From the NCBI GenBank assembly GCA_015680905.1, contig CM027377.1, forward strand, positions 11,680,501-11,744,500: a DNA stretch of 64,000 bases, read 5' to 3'. Each line of letters begins with the position of its first letter. Positions within the stretch are counted from its first letter, which is position 1. The position numbers were made by a program, and so were the translations under genes. Shown piece by piece: positions 1 to 10,286 of the stretch. The stretch is from Coptis chinensis (Eukaryota > Streptophyta > Magnoliopsida > Ranunculales > Ranunculaceae). A model generated the notes under the pieces. The model was not told where the DNA came from. It worked only from the letters and a program-made list of their open reading frames with translations, and made no database searches.

Positions 1-1331
1 ATCATAGTCATTCCACATAGTTTGAGCAAGATTTTCTCTAAACCCAGTCCACTCATCACTAGATCTCATTGCTGTAATGTCCCTCGTCCCTTGAGTGCCA
101 ACATCATTCTTACCGCTTGGGAAGATCCGGCCATTCTTGCCCAATATCACCTGGATCTTCATCTCGAATGATATTATGAAGAATAGAACAAGCTATTATC
201 AATTTGATTTGTGTATCCACGCTATAAAAAGGGGCATGCCTCAAGTAAGCAAAACGCTTTTTTAAAAGTCCAAACGTCCTTTCGATCACATTACGCAAAG
301 ATGAGTGTCGGTAGTTATATAGTTCTTTATATGTTGCCGGTATAAGTGTGTGTTCGGACAAATGATATCTTGTTCCACGATAAGGAATCAAGAAGCCTTT
401 AACATGTGGAAAACCGGCATCACCTAAGTAATATTTGCCTACAAACATGAATGTATTAACACATTAGATGCATTTTTTATTTTTTTAAATCAAACTAATA
501 ATTAAAAATAAAAACTGATTTGAACTCATTTTACCCTCTGGAACTGTTAACTTGTCACTTGAATGCGTGACAACTGCTCTCAACAACCTACTGTCATGAG
601 CGGATCCTTCCCACCCGGCTAACACATACGTGATCTTCATATCGAATGAGCAAGCCATAAGAACATTATGGCTAATGTCACCCTTTCTATTGCGATAAGC
701 ATCTTGCTCTTCTATTGGTACTAAAGCTAGTATGTGTGTGCCATCAATAGCACCAACACAATTCTACAAAGAAGAGCTCTAGATTAAATATCCAAAATAA
801 ATTGGACCATATAGAAGAAGACATTATATTTGTTTCTGCAAATCTACCTGAAACAGCTCATGGCCCAAGGTTGTGTTCTACTACCCATATTCGGAGAATA
901 ATTTGCACGAGCAGGCCTCACTACTTCTTTCCCAAGTTTTAAAACAGCTCGCAAGACATTATGAAAATGTCGATGATACGTTTCCGATGATCTTATAACA
1001 TCAAAAGTGCCCTGCCTTATTTTGGTGTCATGGCCAAGAACGAAAAGGAACATTGCCACTTGTTCTTTAACTCCAACCCACCTACTAGGACTCAACCCCT
1101 TCAAGACTCAACCCCTTCACACAATCTATGAAAAGCAATTGTATTCATTCACAACATGTTGTGACACTGACGATCACTATTCGTGTATAACCTCTCAAGA
1201 TATCGATTTCTCTCCACATCATAATTTATAGATGGTGCTCTATCTACATCTAAATATGTGAGTGCTCTCTCACAAATAAAGTACACAACAATTATGCACA
1301 CGTAAGCTGCAACCTCGAACTCATCATCCAT
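1..1331 (-). pseudogene. Harbinger transposase (DDE_Tnp_4 type), broken, three exons
   Basis: The start MDDEFEV is at 1331. Likely exons are 1331-848, 763-535 and 438-1, with GT-AG borders at 847/764 and 534/439. Exon 2 carries the first two catalytic acids, in AIDGTH and GSAHDSRLL. Exon 3 begins KYYLGDAGFP and carries the third in NVIERTFGLLKKRF, so all three DDE residues are present. Exon 1 matches the helical N-terminal region (KEQVAMFL, HFHNVLRAV) but has stops and a 16-bp tandem duplication at 1089-1120. A 1-nt shift near 120-125 breaks the C-terminus, which then resumes as FRENLAQTMWNDYD near base 1. The family cuts and pastes DNA at TTA sites in the nucleus. Confidence 0.85.
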
Positions 1332-1844
1332 ATTCCTACACTATCAATTAGTTTAAACGAATTGAAAATAAATTTTTTAAATTTGAAGCCTAAACAAAGT
1401 AGAAAACAATATTAACAATGGACATGTAACAATGTCTAAAACAACACCAGTATGTAGAAACTATGTGTTTGGAAGTGGTGTTGTCGAAAAAACCACACAA
1501 ACAACAGTAAGGGCATACAAGCATAACTGAGCATAATTTGTATGAAGTGAAAATCAAATCTTTTTTTACCAACCGTGTTTACAAGATGAAAAATGTGTGC
1601 ATATGTAAACAAAGCAGTAATATTTGGCCAAAAAATGACCATCAAATATCTCAAATATACATAACTATTAAGCCAATTCAAAAATTAATTATAAAAATCT
1701 CACTGCACATATACATTAGAATGAGAATGAGACAATTGAAACCCAAATAAACAAAATAGTAAAAGAAGAAAGATGAATACATACCAGAAAAAATATATGG
1801 CTTCTGAGAATGAACAAGAATATGTGAGTTTGAGCGAGAGTTAG

Positions 1845-1860
1845 AGAAGATATATAGTGT
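1845..1860 (-). promoter_or_regulatory. TATA-like box of the Harbinger transposase
   Basis: The minus strand reads ACTATATATC about 500 bp upstream of the transposase start and about 320 bp inside the element end. It is followed by a C/T-rich leader typical of plant 5' regions. The assignment rests on position and motif only. Confidence 0.4.
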
Positions 1861-2156
1861 AGGAGCCCCGAGATATTTGGGGGAGTGGTAGATTTTTGGC
1901 GGGCGAGTGAAATATTTTTGGCGCTTGAGAGATCTAATTTTGAGTGCGAGATTTGTGAGTGGATTAGAAAGAAAAGTCCGATTCCATAGTCCACCATTCT
2001 ATCGAATTAACAGGGGTCTCTCTAAGACTTGATGAAAGGAGTTGGAGTCTGTTTAGAATTCAATTCTATTGGATTCTAAGCCTCCCAAACAGGCTAAAAG
2101 TGGGTGGTCCACTAAGGATTCTATTTAATTATGCTTCTCAATTAAGTCCGATTCCT

Positions 2157-2177
2157 GGCAAACAAACGCACTCCTAA
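2157..2177 (-). repeat. Harbinger terminal inverted repeat plus TTA target site
   Basis: The minus strand reads TTA followed by GGAGTGCGTTTGTTTGCC. G/T-rich ends with a TTA duplication are characteristic of plant PIF/Harbinger elements. The partner repeat should lie left of base 1, so the pairing cannot be checked here. Confidence 0.65.
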
Positions 2178-2596
2178 GTTACTAGCCATAATACAATGCA
2201 AAATTGTTAATAAAGCAAGAAGATTTTTTTTCTTTGATGGTACTGTAGAAGAACACTTGGACTAAGTATACATGAACATAATTAGTAACTCATTAATTAA
2301 AGTTTGTTTTGGAGGTTACACGTTTTGGTGTTGTAAATCCAAGTTTTACTATGTGAGCATGCACTTCCCAATTTTTCTTATTTTACAAGTTAAGGTTGAT
2401 TACGCGGATGATTACTATTAGATATTTTAATCATTTATTTATTTACTTTGTTTATATTTTTTTTATATTTTTAAAATATTCTATTCAATTGAAATAAGCT
2501 ATAAAGATATAAAATGATTTTCTTCTTTTAGGTTATACACTGCGCTACCATCAAAACAATTGCCAAAAAACACAAAATTTCTACAAATAAATTACT
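2178..2596. other. A/T-rich spacer between two transposons
   Basis: No ORF, RNA gene or repeat family recognised. It contains T-runs and A/T-rich tracts only, and ends at the target site (TTACT) of the Tat-1 insertion. Confidence 0.6.
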
Positions 2597-2855
2597 TGTA
2601 TGGGTCATATTCATGACCTAGGAGGTTAGTGGTGACAATGAGACCGGATGCGGTATAGTATGGGGGGACAGGTTGCATGGGATCAGATTTGCGGTATCCT
2701 AATTGCTTTGGAACTGCTGCAAGACGTGGAGAGAGAGAGAGCGGAATCATAATTGCAAGATAACTGCCGCGATACATGGAGAGAGAGGGGAAAATGGATG
2801 GAAGAAGATCGACGAACCAGATGAGGAGGGAAGTTAGAAAGAGAGAAAGAGATAT

Positions 2856-2941
<86 letters not shown>

Positions 2942-3028
2942 AAGAAAAAATACAGAGAGAGAAAGAAGAGAGAGAAGAGGAAGGAGAAGAGACAAGTGAT
3001 TTTATAGGTTGTAATAATAGTATATACA
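2597..3028 (+). repeat. 5' LTR of Tat-1
   Basis: Starts TGTATGGGTC and ends TATATACA. It aligns throughout with 12573-12955 apart from an expanded GA microsatellite. GAGATATAAAAAG just upstream of the GA tract is the likely TATA region driving the genomic RNA. Confidence 0.9.
2861..2937 (+). repeat. (GA)n microsatellite inside the 5' LTR
   Basis: About 38 uninterrupted GA units. The same place in the 3' LTR has only a short GA run, so the tract expanded after insertion. The Glu/Arg-rich reading frame across it is a repeat artefact, not protein. Confidence 0.95.
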
Positions 3029-3030
3029 TT

Positions 3031-3049
3031 TTGGCGCCGTCTGTGGGGA
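3031..3049 (+). other. Primer-binding site of Tat-1
   Basis: TTGGCGCCGTCTGTGGGGA lies two bases after the LTR end. TGGCGCCGT is complementary to the 3' end expected of a plant tRNA-Asp. The same core follows the LTRs at 27522, 34956 and 47015. Confidence 0.8.
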
Positions 3050-3060
3050 ACGAAGAGAAA

Positions 3061-4023
3061 ATGGCTACTGTAGTGAAAAGGGGAGTAGGGAGACCTAAGA
3101 AAGCAATGGTTAGAGAAATAGCCGAGGAAACAGAGAACACGGAAGCGGAAAGGGTAGGAGAAGAAGGGGTAGGAGAGGAAGAAGTATCTAATGCAGTGGT
3201 GGACGCTACCGGACTTCTCCAGGAGGAGATAGTTAGGTTACGGACTGAGAATGATGAGTTAAGGAAAGAGAGAGAGATTACACATGGTGAAACGGGGCGG
3301 GATGATCATCGAAGCAGCGAAGTGGAGGGGGAGAATGAGGAATACCCGCCACAGGAGGCTGAACAAACGGTGGGTATCACATTGGAGGTAGTACAGGCGA
3401 TGATTGAGAAAGATAGGGAGATGAACCGCGCAGCAGAAAAAGCAAACCAGAGCGCTACACAGAAGGAGGTGGCAAGCCTCAACAAAAATCCACTGGCAGA
3501 TTCGATATGGAATTTGAAAGTACCTAAGAGGTTCGCCCAGCCAAGATTTGAGAGGTATGATGGAAAGGGAGACCCGACGGATCACTTGCACCATTTTCGG
3601 CAACAGATGTCGTTATGGAAGGAGAATAAATATGATGGGCTTCGCTGCATGATGTTTCCCGCTAGTCTAAAGGGGGGAGCCTCCGATTGGTATTACAGGT
3701 TGGCTTCACGGAGCATCAAAAGGTTTGAAGAACTGGAGCGCGCGTTTGTTGATCACTTCATACACCAGAAAAGAAGGGTGGTTGACATCGCACTCACATT
3801 CAACATAAAACAAAGGTCCGCAGAGTCATTGAGAGAGTTTCTGTGTAGGTTCAAGGAGGAGACATTGCGGGTGGAAAATTTGGAGGAACATACCACGGTC
3901 ATAGCCTTCCAGCACGGCTTGAGGGCGGGAACTAGAGTTCATGAGTCGGTTTCAAAATTGAAATCACTTTTTGCATGCTCAGATCCAAAGGTAGAAAAAT
4001 ACGCATTACTTACGAGGACATAA
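3061..4023 (+). pseudogene. Tat-1 gag, capsid part
   Basis: The start ATG at 3061 lies just after the PBS (MATVVKRGVGRPKK). A charged, coiled-coil-like N-terminus is followed by the retrotransposon gag domain, from about residue 150, with FERYDGKGDPTDHLHHFRQQ, FPASLKGGASDWYY and EELERAFVDHF. The product would form the virus-like particle. A frameshift just before 4020 moves the frame: the next frame reads EDITHRNREGN and then hits stops. Confidence 0.88.
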
Positions 4024-4278
4024 CGCATAGAAATCGCGAAGGAAACGTAAGAGATCGAGGGAAAGCGGCGCACTTAATCGATCGAGATGTCGCCAAGGGA
4101 AAGAGTAGAATATAGGAAAAAGAGAAAAGAGCGTACAAAGGAGAGGGCCGAGGTCCGAATAGGACGGGAGACCGCGGCCGAAGGGATATCCGGGAGAGGA
4201 AGCCGTACAGGGAAATCGAATAGACTCCACTCAACAGGCCCCTTAGAGGAAATCTTGCCAATCGATTAAGGGGCGGCA

Positions 4279-5148
4279 TTGATTTCTGAGGGTCCGCGAA
4301 ATACACCTGTGGAGATAGAAGGGAAACCATTTTGTGCGTATCATAAAATCAGGAATCACGCCACGAATGAGTGTTATGCATTGAAATGGTTGGTGGAAAG
4401 AATGATAGAAAAGGGGATGCTCAGGGAGTTTGTCGCAGAGGTTCACCAAGAAGAGAGGGTGCCAGCTCCGGCTAGAATTTTAGGTACCATCAATGTCATC
4501 TTTAGTGGAGAAACCCTAGGAAGAAATGCACACCGAGAAAAGATGAGAAAGACAGCGAGTTTACAACAATTGAATGCGGTGGTAAGCATATCGCGGTTAA
4601 TTTGCGGAGCAGCAGTGGGTGAGAAAAGCATAAGGTTCACCCCAAAAAACTTAGAGTCAGTGATTTCCCCGCATGAGGATGCCTTGGTAATTACTATAAC
4701 AATAGGCAATTATCTGGTAAAGAGAGTATTGATAGACTGCGGCAGTTCAATGGACTTGTTATTTAAGGGGGCGATGAAGGAGATGAATATAGGAAAAAAT
4801 CAGTTAAAAGCATCTCGAACTAATCTGTATGGGTTCAATGGCAGCATGACAGAGTCCATGGGGGAATTGATGCTACCGGTTATAGCTGGTCCGACGACAG
4901 TATTCACCAGGTTTATGGTGGTGGATTCAAGTTCTCAATATAATGCCATTCTAGGGAGAAAATGGATCCACGAAATGAAGGCTATCCCCTCGACATTTTA
5001 TCAAGTGATCTGCTTCCCTACTAATTGGGGGACATACGGAATAAGGGGGGACCAAGTAGCAGCGCAGAATATCCATCAAGTTACTGTAAAACGTATGGTC
5101 TGCGAAACAAAAGGGGAGGGGTCGTCAAACAAACCAGGATCAGCATAG
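4279..5148 (+). pseudogene. Tat-1 gag C-terminus and aspartic protease
   Basis: Starts with a Cys/His cluster, FCAYHKIRNHATNECYALK, the zinc-knuckle-like tail of Tat gags. The protease follows with VLIDCGSSMDLLF (D-x-G-S-S active site), LYGFNGS and AILGRKWIH. It would mature the polyprotein. The frame is open for 290 codons but is separated from gag by frameshifts and ends at 5148 before RT. Confidence 0.85.
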
Positions 5149-5205
5149 CAATTACAAGGGGCAGCGGAAACAGAAAGGTACGAGCCTCCGCTGGGACCGA
5201 AAACG

Positions 5206-6691
5206 TTGGATGAGTTAGAGGTAGTGAACCTTGGGGTGGGAGATGAGGAAAAGTTTACATCGGTTGGAGCTGACTTGCCGGAGGAATGGAAGGGTAAGTT
5301 GGTACAGTTTATGACGGACAATACCGATATATTTGCATGGGTAATCGAGGATATCACGGGCTTAGACCCAGAGTATGCTTGTCATCGTCTGCATATGAAT
5401 GAAGATGCTAAGCTAGTGCGACAGAAAATGAGAAGCATAAGGCCCAAATACACTGAAGGGATTCACGAAGAGGTTATACGGCTGAAGGGGGCAGGGATAA
5501 TAAAGGAAGTGGAGTTTACAGAGTGGTTGTCTAATGTGGTCACGGTACCGAAAAAGAATGACAAGGTTAGAATGTGTGTCGACTTCACAGACCTCAACAA
5601 GGAATGCCCGAAAGATTGTTACCCTATGCCCCGAGTGGATGAGGTAGTTGATAGAATGGCAAGATACAAGGTGTTTTCCTTCATGGATGCATCGATGGGA
5701 TACAATCAGGTCGCAATGTTCGGACCAGATTAGGAGAAAACCACCTTTGTGGTGGAGGGTGGTACCTATTGTTACACCAGGATGCCTTTTGGCTTAAAAA
5801 ATGCGGGTGCTACCTTTCAGTGGTTGGGAGAAAAGATGTTCGAAGGCAAGATTCGAAAGGGGATAGAAATATACATTGACGACATGGTGGAAAAAAGCAT
5901 GTCGGAAAAGGAACACTTAGAAGGCCTCCATGAAACTTTTGGCATGCTGGGCAAGCATAAACTGAAACTCAATCCCGAGAAATGCTAATTTGGGGTAACT
6001 TCAGGAAAGTTTCTGGGCTACATAGTCACACACCGCGGAATAGAGGCAAATCCAGAGCAGATTCGATCGTTGATTAAGATGCCCTCTCCACAGAATGTGA
6101 AGGAAGTACAACGACTGGCTGGCCGAGTCGCCGCCCTTAATATATTCATTTCCAAGTCGTCGGACAAATGCTGGCCTCTATACCACTTGCTGAGAAAAAT
6201 TCCTGATTTCCATTGGACCGCAGAATGCGAAAGAGCCTTTCAAGAGTTGAAAAGCTACCTCGGGTAGGCACCCTTGCTATCACGACTGGAACAGGGAGAA
6301 AAGCTGCATTTGTATCTGGGTGTTAGCGAGTATGCTATAAGTTCAGTTCTTGTGATCGACAAGATAGAAACCAATTTACTTTCAAAGCAAAACCCTACTG
6401 GATGCAGAGACCCGGTACAGTAGGATTGAAAAGTATGCTTTGGCTATGATATTTTCAGCTCTTAAATTAAAGCCTTACTTCGAAGCTCATTCTGTAGTGG
6501 TAGTAACAAATTTGCCTCTCAGACAAGTGTTGAAGGCCGAGAAGTCAGGTAGGATGCTTAAGTGGCTGTTATTGCTTTCGGTTCTTACGAGATTACATAC
6601 CAAGTCGAATAGATGGAAAAGGCAATGTCGTGGGTGGAGTTTCTGGCTGAATTTCCGGCAGAGGATCCCACTTGGGGAGAGGAAATGGTAA
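5206..6691 (+). pseudogene. Tat-1 reverse transcriptase and first RNase H, several stops
   Basis: RT hallmarks in order: VRMCVDFTDLNKECPKD, SFMDASMGYNQV, MPFGLKNAGATFQ and the catalytic YIDDM near 5872. RNase H follows (HWTAECERAFQELK, then EKYALAMIFSALKLKPYF). The frame is cut at 5731 (CAG to TAG expected), at 5986 (TAA), at 6265 (CAG to TAG) and by frameshifts around 6290-6440 and 6600. A single polyprotein frame was clearly ancestral. Confidence 0.88.
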
Positions 6692-7578
6692 TGGAATCTG
6701 AAGGGGAGGTCAGTAGCGATCCTTTGGACCTTTGGGATATGCGCAATGGGTGGAGAGTTTTCGCAGATGGTTTTGCTACAGATACAGGAAATGGAATAGG
6801 GGTTGTGTTAGTAACTCCTCAGAACAATCGCCTTGAGCTATCTATGAAATTGGGATTCGCGGCTTCAAATAACGAGTCTGAATATGAAGCTGTGATAGCT
6901 GGATTAGACTTGGCCAAGGATCTGTGGGTGAAGGAGTTGTCTGTTTACTCATATTCCAATTTGGTAGTTTGTCAGGTGAATGGAGGGTTTGCGGCTCACT
7001 GCCCTCGGATGGCGAAATACCTTGATGTCCTACAACGAAAGGCAAGCGAGTTTGACAAAATACAATTTGGTCATCTGGGTCGCGGAGAGAATAGACATGC
7101 CGATGCTTTGGCTTATATGGCAGCGGTCCTACCCGGATCAGAGGGTCAGTCTATTGAAGTTAGAGTGTTGAGCAAACCAAGTACATCAGATGAGGATGGG
7201 GTTTTGCTCATTACCGAGGGAGATCAAGGTTGGATAACATCGATTAAGAATTTCTTAAAGGGAGTAGAGGTAGAGAATAAACAGGGCAGACGAAGGATGG
7301 AACAGTTGAGTCAGAGGTACACATTGGTGGAAGGGGCACTATACAGGAGAAATTTCAACGGACCATTGCTTAAATGTATAGGTCCGCCGCTGGCACAAGA
7401 GGTTCTAGCAGAGGTTCACGAAGGAGATTGCGGTAGTCATTCTGCAGGACGAACTACAACTCATAGGTTGATATCACAAGGGTATTTTTGGCCCCATATG
7501 AAAAAGAGATGCCACAGAGTATGCCAAGAAATGCGAGAAATGCCAACGATTTGCTTCATTTATACACTCACCAACTGA
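6613..7578 (+). pseudogene. Tat-1 second (archaeal-like) RNase H and integrase zinc-binding domain
   Basis: Begins in the tether region (WVEFLAEFPAEDPTW), followed by GWRVFADGFATDTGNGIG and ASNNESEYEAVIAGL, the extra RNase H characteristic of Tat elements, and ENRHADALAYM. The N-terminal H2C2 part of integrase follows: EVHEGDCGSHSAGR, GYFWPHMKKRCHRVCQEM. A frameshift near 7555 separates it from the catalytic core. Confidence 0.85.
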
Positions 7579-7582
7579 GCCA

Positions 7583-9287
7583 TTGCATAATGTGTTCTGC
7601 CCATGGCCGTTTGTCATGATAGGACTGGATATTGTAGGACCACTACCAATGGCGAGCGGTAAGAGGAGATTTCTGTTAGCCGCTACTGACTATTTTACCA
7701 AATGGGTAGAAGGCGTGGCTTTGCAACAAGTTAAAGAAGAAAACGTGAAGAAGTTTTTGTGGGAGAATATCATATGCAGGTTCGGACTACCACATACAGT
7801 AATCGCGGACAACGGAACTCAGTTTACCGGGGGAAAGGTCCAAGAGTTTTTACAGGCGTTTAAAGTAAAGCAAGGGTTCTCGGCCCCCTACAACCCTGAG
7901 GGAAATGGATAGGCAAAGGCATCCAACAAAATAATAATGGACAATTTAAAGTGAAAGTTGGAGGAGAGAAAGGGTGCTTGGGCAGACGAGTTAAGTCATG
8001 TGCTATGGGTAGGGGTGTAAAATGGGGGTTGGGCCACTAATGAATCCCCTCAAATCATAAAGCCCATATGATTTGAGGGTGGCCGGCCCAAATGATTTAT
8101 GCTATAAAGTGGTCGGGCCTGTGAGGGCCAACACTTGAATTATATTAGCCCTTGCCCTCACCTCAGCCCCCTTTAAAAAACTATGGGCGGGCCGAGGGGC
8201 CTAGTCTATGGGTCGTCAGCATAACTTGTCAATTATTCAAAACTCTTGAATACAACTTGTTTAGACTTCATTAACATATTTGGTTTTTATCAGATTTCAT
8301 TAACTGATTAACATATTCATTACAAAAATTCTTGAAAACCTATCAAACTTCATTAACATATACAATAGAATATATGAATATATTTTATAAGATAGAGATA
8401 TATCCATATAATACAGCTGTATCCTATAGAATATATTCACATATTCTAACAATATATTCATTACAAGAGAGAGAACCTTCATTACAAGGCTTAATTATAT
8501 CAACTACTATACTTGAAATTTACATTTCTACCCTACGTAATAATAAGTAAAACTTAAAACCCTAAGGGTATTATACGTAATTTTGTTTAGAAAATCTAAA
8601 TATCAATGAGGGGCCTTAATACGGGCTTTGTGAGGGGGCTTTTCAAGGGTCAAAATGGGGCATACTCTCATGTTTCCATATCTTAGGCCCTTACCCTCCC
8701 CTCAAAACATGAGGGTCGGGCCCCCCCGCCTCAAATTGCATCGCGGGCTTAAATTTGAGGGCTTTTTTTGTCTATGGGCCGGGTCGGGTCAGGCGGGCCG
8801 AGGGCTTGAGGGCCGTTTTTACACCCCTAGCTATGGGCATATCGGACCACACCGAGAACATCCACTAATGAATCCCCATTCGCAATGGCGTACGGTGTAG
8901 AGGCCAGCATACCAGTGGAAATGATAGAATCTACAACCAGAACCCAGGCTATTGAAAGAGGCATGAATGAGAAAATATTAGCTGCGGATTTGAATCTTGT
9001 CGAAGAAAGAAGAGAGATAGCTCGTATTCTGTTGGAGGAATACCATCGTACTTTACAGAGACAGTATGATAAACAAGTAAAGCCGCGGAGTTTTGCGGTG
9101 GGTGACTTGGTGCTGCGACGAGTTACTCCTGCCACCAAGAAAGAAAACGAAGGAAAGTTTGGTCCAAACTGGGAAGGATCCTATGTCATCGTAGAAGGGG
9201 TAACTCGAACTTATGGATTACGCATCACGACATTGCAAAGAAGATAGAGAGGCCGTGGAATGTCAGAATGTTGAAAAAGTTCTATGT
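7583..9287 (+). pseudogene. Tat-1 integrase core and C-terminus, interrupted by a MITE
   Basis: The core has D in GLDIVGPLP and D in IADNGTQF. Where the family has Q-A-E before A-S-N-K, this copy has a stop (7910-7912), A, then K (7916-7918), so the catalytic Glu is lost. Removing 8010-8829 plus one target copy restores the frame [16 protein letters not shown], followed by MAYGVEASIPVEMIES and a GPF/Y-like end (KFGPNWEGSYVI). The enzyme would insert cDNA into the genome, but this copy cannot encode an active one. Confidence 0.87.
8010..8829. mobile_element. hAT-like MITE inserted in the Tat-1 integrase
   Basis: An 820-bp element with TAGGGGTGTAAAA at one end and its inverted complement TTTTTACACCCCTA at the other. 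It is flanked by a perfect 8-bp direct repeat GCTATGGG (8002-8009 and 8830-8837). The 8-bp duplication and the TAGGGGTGT ends are hAT hallmarks. It encodes no transposase. The subterminal regions are GGGCC-rich and partly complementary, and the centre is A/T-rich. Removing it rejoins the integrase frame exactly. Confidence 0.93.
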
Positions 9288-9457
9288 ATAGAGTCTGTAC
9301 TTAGTCTTTTCGTATGGCAGATTTAAGAAAGAGCTTAAGATAGCGCACTATTTGTATTGTTTATTATTATGTCTGTGAAATAAACATGCACTTCTTTCAA
9401 TCGAATCAGCAGTAGATAATAAAGTATCAATTTTGGAACGAATATAACTTCTCAACA

Positions 9458-9965
9458 AGCTTCACAAATTTTATATGTAGGGTGGAGAGAGCCCTTCGCA
9501 GACTGCATGTCCGAATCAAAATGGGGGCAACCCTGAACAAATTCATAGTGTATAGAGAGAGCGGGGAAGAGCTCTTCGTGGACGCCGCGTCCGAATCGAG
9601 GAATGGGGGCAACCCCAAATAGCTTCATGGTCAGATAAAGAGATATACCTCCTTCGCGGACTTTACGTATGAATCAAACTGGGGGCAACCTGGAATAGCT
9701 TCACAAAATGTACAAAGGGGAAGAGCCCCCCTCGCTGGATTGCAAGTCCGAATCAAACTGGGGCAACCCTCAGCAGCTTTCACACCAGATAAAGACAAAG
9801 CCGGGGAGGAGCCCTTCGCGAACTGTACGTCCGAATCAAACTGGGGGCAAACTGAGCCGCCCCCATCTAGCTTCACAGCTAGCCAAAGAGAACAAGGGGA
9901 TTAATCCCTTCGCGGTGGTAGACAACTTGGGGGCAACCCTAGCTGGCTTCACAGCTAACTAAGTC
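9458..9965 (+). repeat. Tandem repeats in the 3' region of Tat-1, about six units
   Basis: Units of about 76-94 bp start near AGCTTCACA, contain CCCTTCGC and TCCGAATCAAACTGG, and end with GGGGGCAACCC. The copies are diverged. The recurring GGGGGCAAC resembles polypurine sequence before an LTR. Tandem repeats in this position are common in Tat elements. Confidence 0.85.
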
Positions 9966-10286
9966 TGCAGGGGAAATGAGTGCAAACAACTTGGATGAAA
10001 ATCAAGATAGCCCCTTCAAAGATTATGAAAAGGATATTCATATTAAATTTTATAATAGATTAAATGGCTTCAATGCATAATCGAATCGAAAGAAGGGCGA
10101 AATCTGAAATTATGACAAGTGGTAAATGAAAGTGCAAATGGAGTATAACGCAAGTTTGATTGGCACCTACTACGCAAATGTAATGGGTCGATGAAGTATT
10201 TGTCCAAACACATACAAAAGATAGTTGTTCCACAAAGAAATTACAAGTCAGATAGAAAAGCTGCAAAGAAAGAAAGTCAGCACATG

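Larger units (their letters stand above)
1..2174 (-). mobile_element. PIF/Harbinger DNA transposon, truncated by the window edge
   Basis: Class II element read on the minus strand. Its promoter-side end lies at 2174 and the other end is beyond base 1. Three things support the call: a terminal sequence beginning GGAGTGCGTTTGTTTGCC on the minus strand, an adjacent TTA (the Harbinger target trinucleotide), and a transposase with an AIDGTH block and a distal ERTFG block. The minus-strand stretch from about 1990 to 1750 looks like promoter and 5' leader, with a TATA-like box near 1850. The Myb/SANT partner ORF usual in this family is not in the window. Decay of the transposase suggests the copy is inactive. 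Confidence 0.85.

Noticed and set aside
2776..3060. Long Glu/Arg-rich open frame ahead of gag
   Set aside because: It lies inside the 5' LTR and is created by the GA microsatellite; the gag ATG is at 3061.
9427..9876. Small minus frames across the Tat-1 tandem repeats
   Set aside because: They repeat with the tandem unit and are broken by stops; a by-product of repetition.
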